From positions 186,001 through 250,000 of the forward strand of contig JAMWET010003916.1 of the NCBI GenBank assembly GCA_024036415.1: 64,000 nt of DNA. The letters are read 5' to 3'. This stretch comes from Prochilodus magdalenae (Eukaryota; Chordata; Actinopteri; Characiformes; Prochilodontidae). The notes under the pieces were generated by a model, which was not told the origin of the DNA, made no database searches, and was given only the letters and a program-made list of their open reading frames with translations. Below are positions 63,001-64,000 of this stretch, one piece after another. The translations under genes and the position numbers were made by a program. Every line of letters starts with the position of its first letter. Position 1 is the first letter of the stretch.

Positions 63001-64000
63001 CGAGAGAGCCACAGAGGCAACACCTACCATCATATATGGATCTTCAACTAAAGGGTAAAAGAAATCTGTAGTTTGGATCAGGGACAGACCTCCATGCCTC
63101 AAAGGGATGACGCAAGAATCCATCCCAATACCTGCAACACAGATTCAGGAGATTCAGACGCACAAAGAAACTTCTGCTTATTCACATTTTACATACACAA
63201 ATTATTCACTTTGTCATTCAGGACCTTTGTTTTCATATCTACCAAAACACTGTCCTACTTCGTGTGACATCATAGATACTATCAGATTTTTCCTAGTGAC
63301 TTGTTTTTGTTCCAAGATGCAACAATTATTAAACTGTAATACTGCCAAAACTGTCACAATATGCATCATGAAGATGTGACAATGCATTGTAAAAAAATGT
63401 GGTTTAAATACTGCATATCAAATTAAATTGTGGGATAAGTGTCTCGTTATATTTTGGTGTGTGGCGATACGTTACTACTAACAAACCAGAGAATCCTATA
63501 AACGTTCCTTTTTGCTTGCATCATGGAGGTTAATTGTCCAGCCAAATGGGTTAACGATTTATTACAGGAACTGGTCCACAGTCCACATACATAGGATCGT
63601 ACTAGGCAGTAATTATTACTGACTACAGAACGCCCCCAGTGCCGGTTCTGTTATACAAGCACTTCACACAATCATTCTTTTAATCTTGTAAGGGCTTTTA
63701 CAAAATAACTGTATGTTGTTAGCCATTATACACTGCAATACAGATGTTCATCAATTAAGTATTTAAATGAAGAAAAAATCAACAACGCAAAAACAAACAT
63801 GCTCAGCAAATAACAAGCTGATAAAGGCTTAAGGTAGATCGACAAGACAAAACCACATTCACGTAAAGAATGTGCTGAAGAATAGCCACTACCAAAAATA
63901 ACCTGCAGATGAAGTAGTCTTTTTAATCAGATCGCAAGACTCCTCAAATACAGAACTTTCTACGAAAGTGGAAGCAAAGCAGTTCAGGAGCTGCCGCCAG
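57035..64000 (-). CDS. sephs2: Selenophosphate synthetase 2 (selenoprotein), 5' end beyond window
   Basis: Makes monoselenophosphate from selenide and ATP in the cytosol, the selenium donor for Sec-tRNA. Eight coding exons are read from 64000 down to 58756, followed by a 3' UTR of about 1.7 kb. About 380 residues of the PurM/AIRS-type fold are present. The paralogue is SEPHS2, not SEPHS1: [47 protein letters not shown] and [10 protein letters not shown] all match SEPHS2. The catalytic Sec codon and N-terminus lie outside the window; by alignment UGA should be about 26 nt past the right edge. The SECIS element in the 3' UTR supports a functional selenoprotein. The stop is TAG, so the terminator cannot be confused with Sec. 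Placental mammals have an intronless SEPHS2; this intron-rich gene is the ancestral form. Confidence 0.95.
57052..57057 (-). terminator. Polyadenylation signal AATAAA of sephs2
   Basis: Minus-strand AATAAA about 90 nt after the SECIS quartet, the first good signal after the element. It implies cleavage near 57030-57040 and a 3' UTR of about 1.7 kb, if the UTR has no intron. Confidence 0.7.
57130..57210 (-). promoter_or_regulatory. SECIS element (form II) of sephs2
   Basis: Directs UGA-to-selenocysteine recoding through SBP2. On the minus strand: quartet ATGAT at 57194-57190 facing TGAT at 57150-57147, giving the non-Watson-Crick U-U, G-A, A-G, U-U stack. Helix II pairs 57189-57179 with 57151-57161, ten of 11 pairs including two G-U (only G57187/A57153 fails). 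The unpaired AAA motif is at 57177-57175. A mini-stem CCCC (57174-57171) with GGGG (57165-57162) and loop ATATC makes it form II. A lower helix, CTTCCTG with the facing GGAAAGG, supports it. It lies about 1.55 kb after the stop codon. Confidence 0.92.
57211..58755 (-). other. sephs2 3' UTR between stop codon and SECIS
   Basis: Unusually repeat-laden UTR. It holds a foldback element (57817-58006). Apart from that and some CA-rich patches near 58545-58640, nothing is recognised. Confidence 0.65.
57817..58006. mobile_element. Foldback repeat inside the sephs2 3' UTR
   Basis: About 190 bp with inverted ends: caggggtgttcaatcatatc on the left and, as reverse complement of the right end, ccaggtgtgtctagtcttat. 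The interior (gttgcaggtttacattccaa and later aatacctgcagcc) matches a very common fish repeat of this type. Confidence 0.6.
58756..59024 (-). CDS. sephs2: sephs2 last coding exon
   Basis: Completes Gly, then [19 protein letters not shown], a linker, [20 protein letters not shown] and a divergent tail ending TQPTQA before TAG at 58756. Compared with human, the linker before AWIIG is about nine residues longer and Ser/Gly-rich. Confidence 0.96.
59376..59588 (-). CDS. sephs2: sephs2 exon g
   Basis: Completes an Ala codon, then 70 codons from [19 protein letters not shown] to GTSSETS plus one base. [10 protein letters not shown] is the C-terminal half motif of the AIRS fold. Donor TCTG|GTAAGA, phase 1. 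Confidence 0.96.
59589..60227 (-). other. sephs2 intron between exons f and g
   Basis: 639 bp, GT-AG, nothing recognised. The next intron (59025-59375, 351 bp) is also plain. Confidence 0.85.
60228..60327 (-). CDS. sephs2: sephs2 exon f
   Basis: 33 codons plus one base, from [15 protein letters not shown] to MATLNRT. Acceptor CAATTAG|CCA, donor ACTG|GTAATA. The correct frame is not the longest open one in this stretch; it was chosen by splice phase and homology. Confidence 0.94.
60427..60517 (-). CDS. sephs2: sephs2 exon e
   Basis: Completes Met, then 30 codons: [19 protein letters not shown] to [21 protein letters not shown] is a family signature. Donor AAT|GTAAGA. Confidence 0.95.
60661..61005. 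repeat. Dispersed repeat filling a sephs2 intron
   Basis: Colinear similarity with 45412-45785 (agttagcatgctaacc, then cagcagcaaacaaaa, then gtttgatg) and with 56410-56635 (caccctattgttt against ccccctattgttt, then acatattgctc). The intron between exons d and e (60518-61024) consists largely of this copy. Confidence 0.45.
61025..61179 (-). CDS. sephs2: sephs2 exon d
   Basis: 51 codons plus two bases, from [13 protein letters not shown] through [10 protein letters not shown] to [19 protein letters not shown] is a conserved glycine-rich motif of the AIRS fold. Ends AT|GTGAGT in phase 2, so the Met codon is split. Confidence 0.95.
61180..62704 (-). other. sephs2 intron between exons c and d
   Basis: 1525 bp, GT-AG. 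Contains a foldback copy (61945-62065). Otherwise AT-rich with no recognised feature. The intron between exons b and c (62813-63027) is short and plain. Confidence 0.85.
61945..62065. mobile_element. Foldback element copy in a sephs2 intron
   Basis: Contains aaatttccctgttccacctc, cagcagttacattctgttgc and the terminal aagaagctggtgaataggaa of the family at 32396-32530. Confidence 0.5.
62705..62812 (-). CDS. sephs2: sephs2 exon c
   Basis: 36 codons, phase 0 at both ends, from [16 protein letters not shown] to [14 protein letters not shown] is a strongly conserved synthetase motif. Donor GAGAAG|GTGAGC. Confidence 0.95.
63028..63131 (-). CDS. sephs2: sephs2 exon b
   Basis: Acceptor GTTGCAG|, donor ATGATG|GTAGGT. 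Completes a Gly codon, then 34 codons from [14 protein letters not shown] to VEDPYMM. The Asp of GMD lies in the ATP/Mg-binding region of the family. Phase 0 at its end. Confidence 0.95.
63132..63902 (-). other. sephs2 intron between exons a and b
   Basis: 771 bp, GT-AG. Nothing recognised inside. Confidence 0.85.
63903..64000 (-). CDS. sephs2: sephs2 exon a (partial; variable linker after the Sec loop)
   Basis: Ends TCT GCA G|GT in phase 1 and is open at the window edge. It reads WRQLLNCF and then an acidic and Ser/Thr-rich linker ending KKTTSSA. WRQLL aligns with the helix that follows the Sec-containing loop, and the linker with the poorly conserved segment before GIGMD. Identification rests mainly on phase and position. 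Confidence 0.8.

Noticed and set aside
58756..63131. Assignment of the synthetase to SEPHS1
   Set aside because: Residues such as [22 protein letters not shown] and NAHQWLDN match SEPHS2, and a SECIS follows.

Overview
The window looks like nuclear DNA of a ray-finned fish. It carries two multi-exon vertebrate genes with GT-AG introns. It also holds many decayed Tc1/mariner-type DNA transposons, small foldback elements and long micro- and minisatellites, a mix typical of teleosts. The species cannot be read from the sequence.

Left part (1 to about 26,990): no gene is recognised. It holds Tc1-like relics (231-645, 5709-5935, 18300-19075), an 879-bp element with inverted ends (6292-7170), a 1.4-kb minisatellite built on ACTGAYTCWAY (8261-9700), several pure microsatellites, and purine-rich tracts next to a CpG-richer patch (23813-24250) upstream of the first gene.

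Middle part (27,001-38,283, + strand): a complete vasopressin/vasotocin V2-type G-protein-coupled receptor gene in five coding exons, predicted 546 residues. It has an unusually long third intracellular loop (about 185 residues) and three phase-0 introns besides the family's conserved phase-1 intron before TM7. All three extra introns sit at CAG|GT junctions on a Gln codon, and two are flanked by near-perfect direct repeats of the exon junction, as expected if they were gained by duplication. The introns are full of transposon relics. A 28-bp tandem repeat starts about 100 nt after the stop codon.

Right part (38,284-57,035): a gene-poor stretch with Tc1-like relics, a (TA)n tract and a 1-kb CA-rich array with recurring 14-bp palindromes.

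Far right (57,035-64,000, - strand): eight coding exons of selenophosphate synthetase 2 (sephs2), open at the right edge. The catalytic selenocysteine codon should lie about 26 nt past the window. The matching SECIS element (form II, with the ATGA/TGAT quartet, AAA apical motif and a CCCC/GGGG mini-stem) can be read at 57130-57210, about 1.5 kb after the stop codon, with an AATAAA signal at 57052-57057. The receptor and sephs2 are convergent. Nothing suggests they work together: one is a membrane hormone receptor, the other makes the selenium donor for selenoprotein synthesis.
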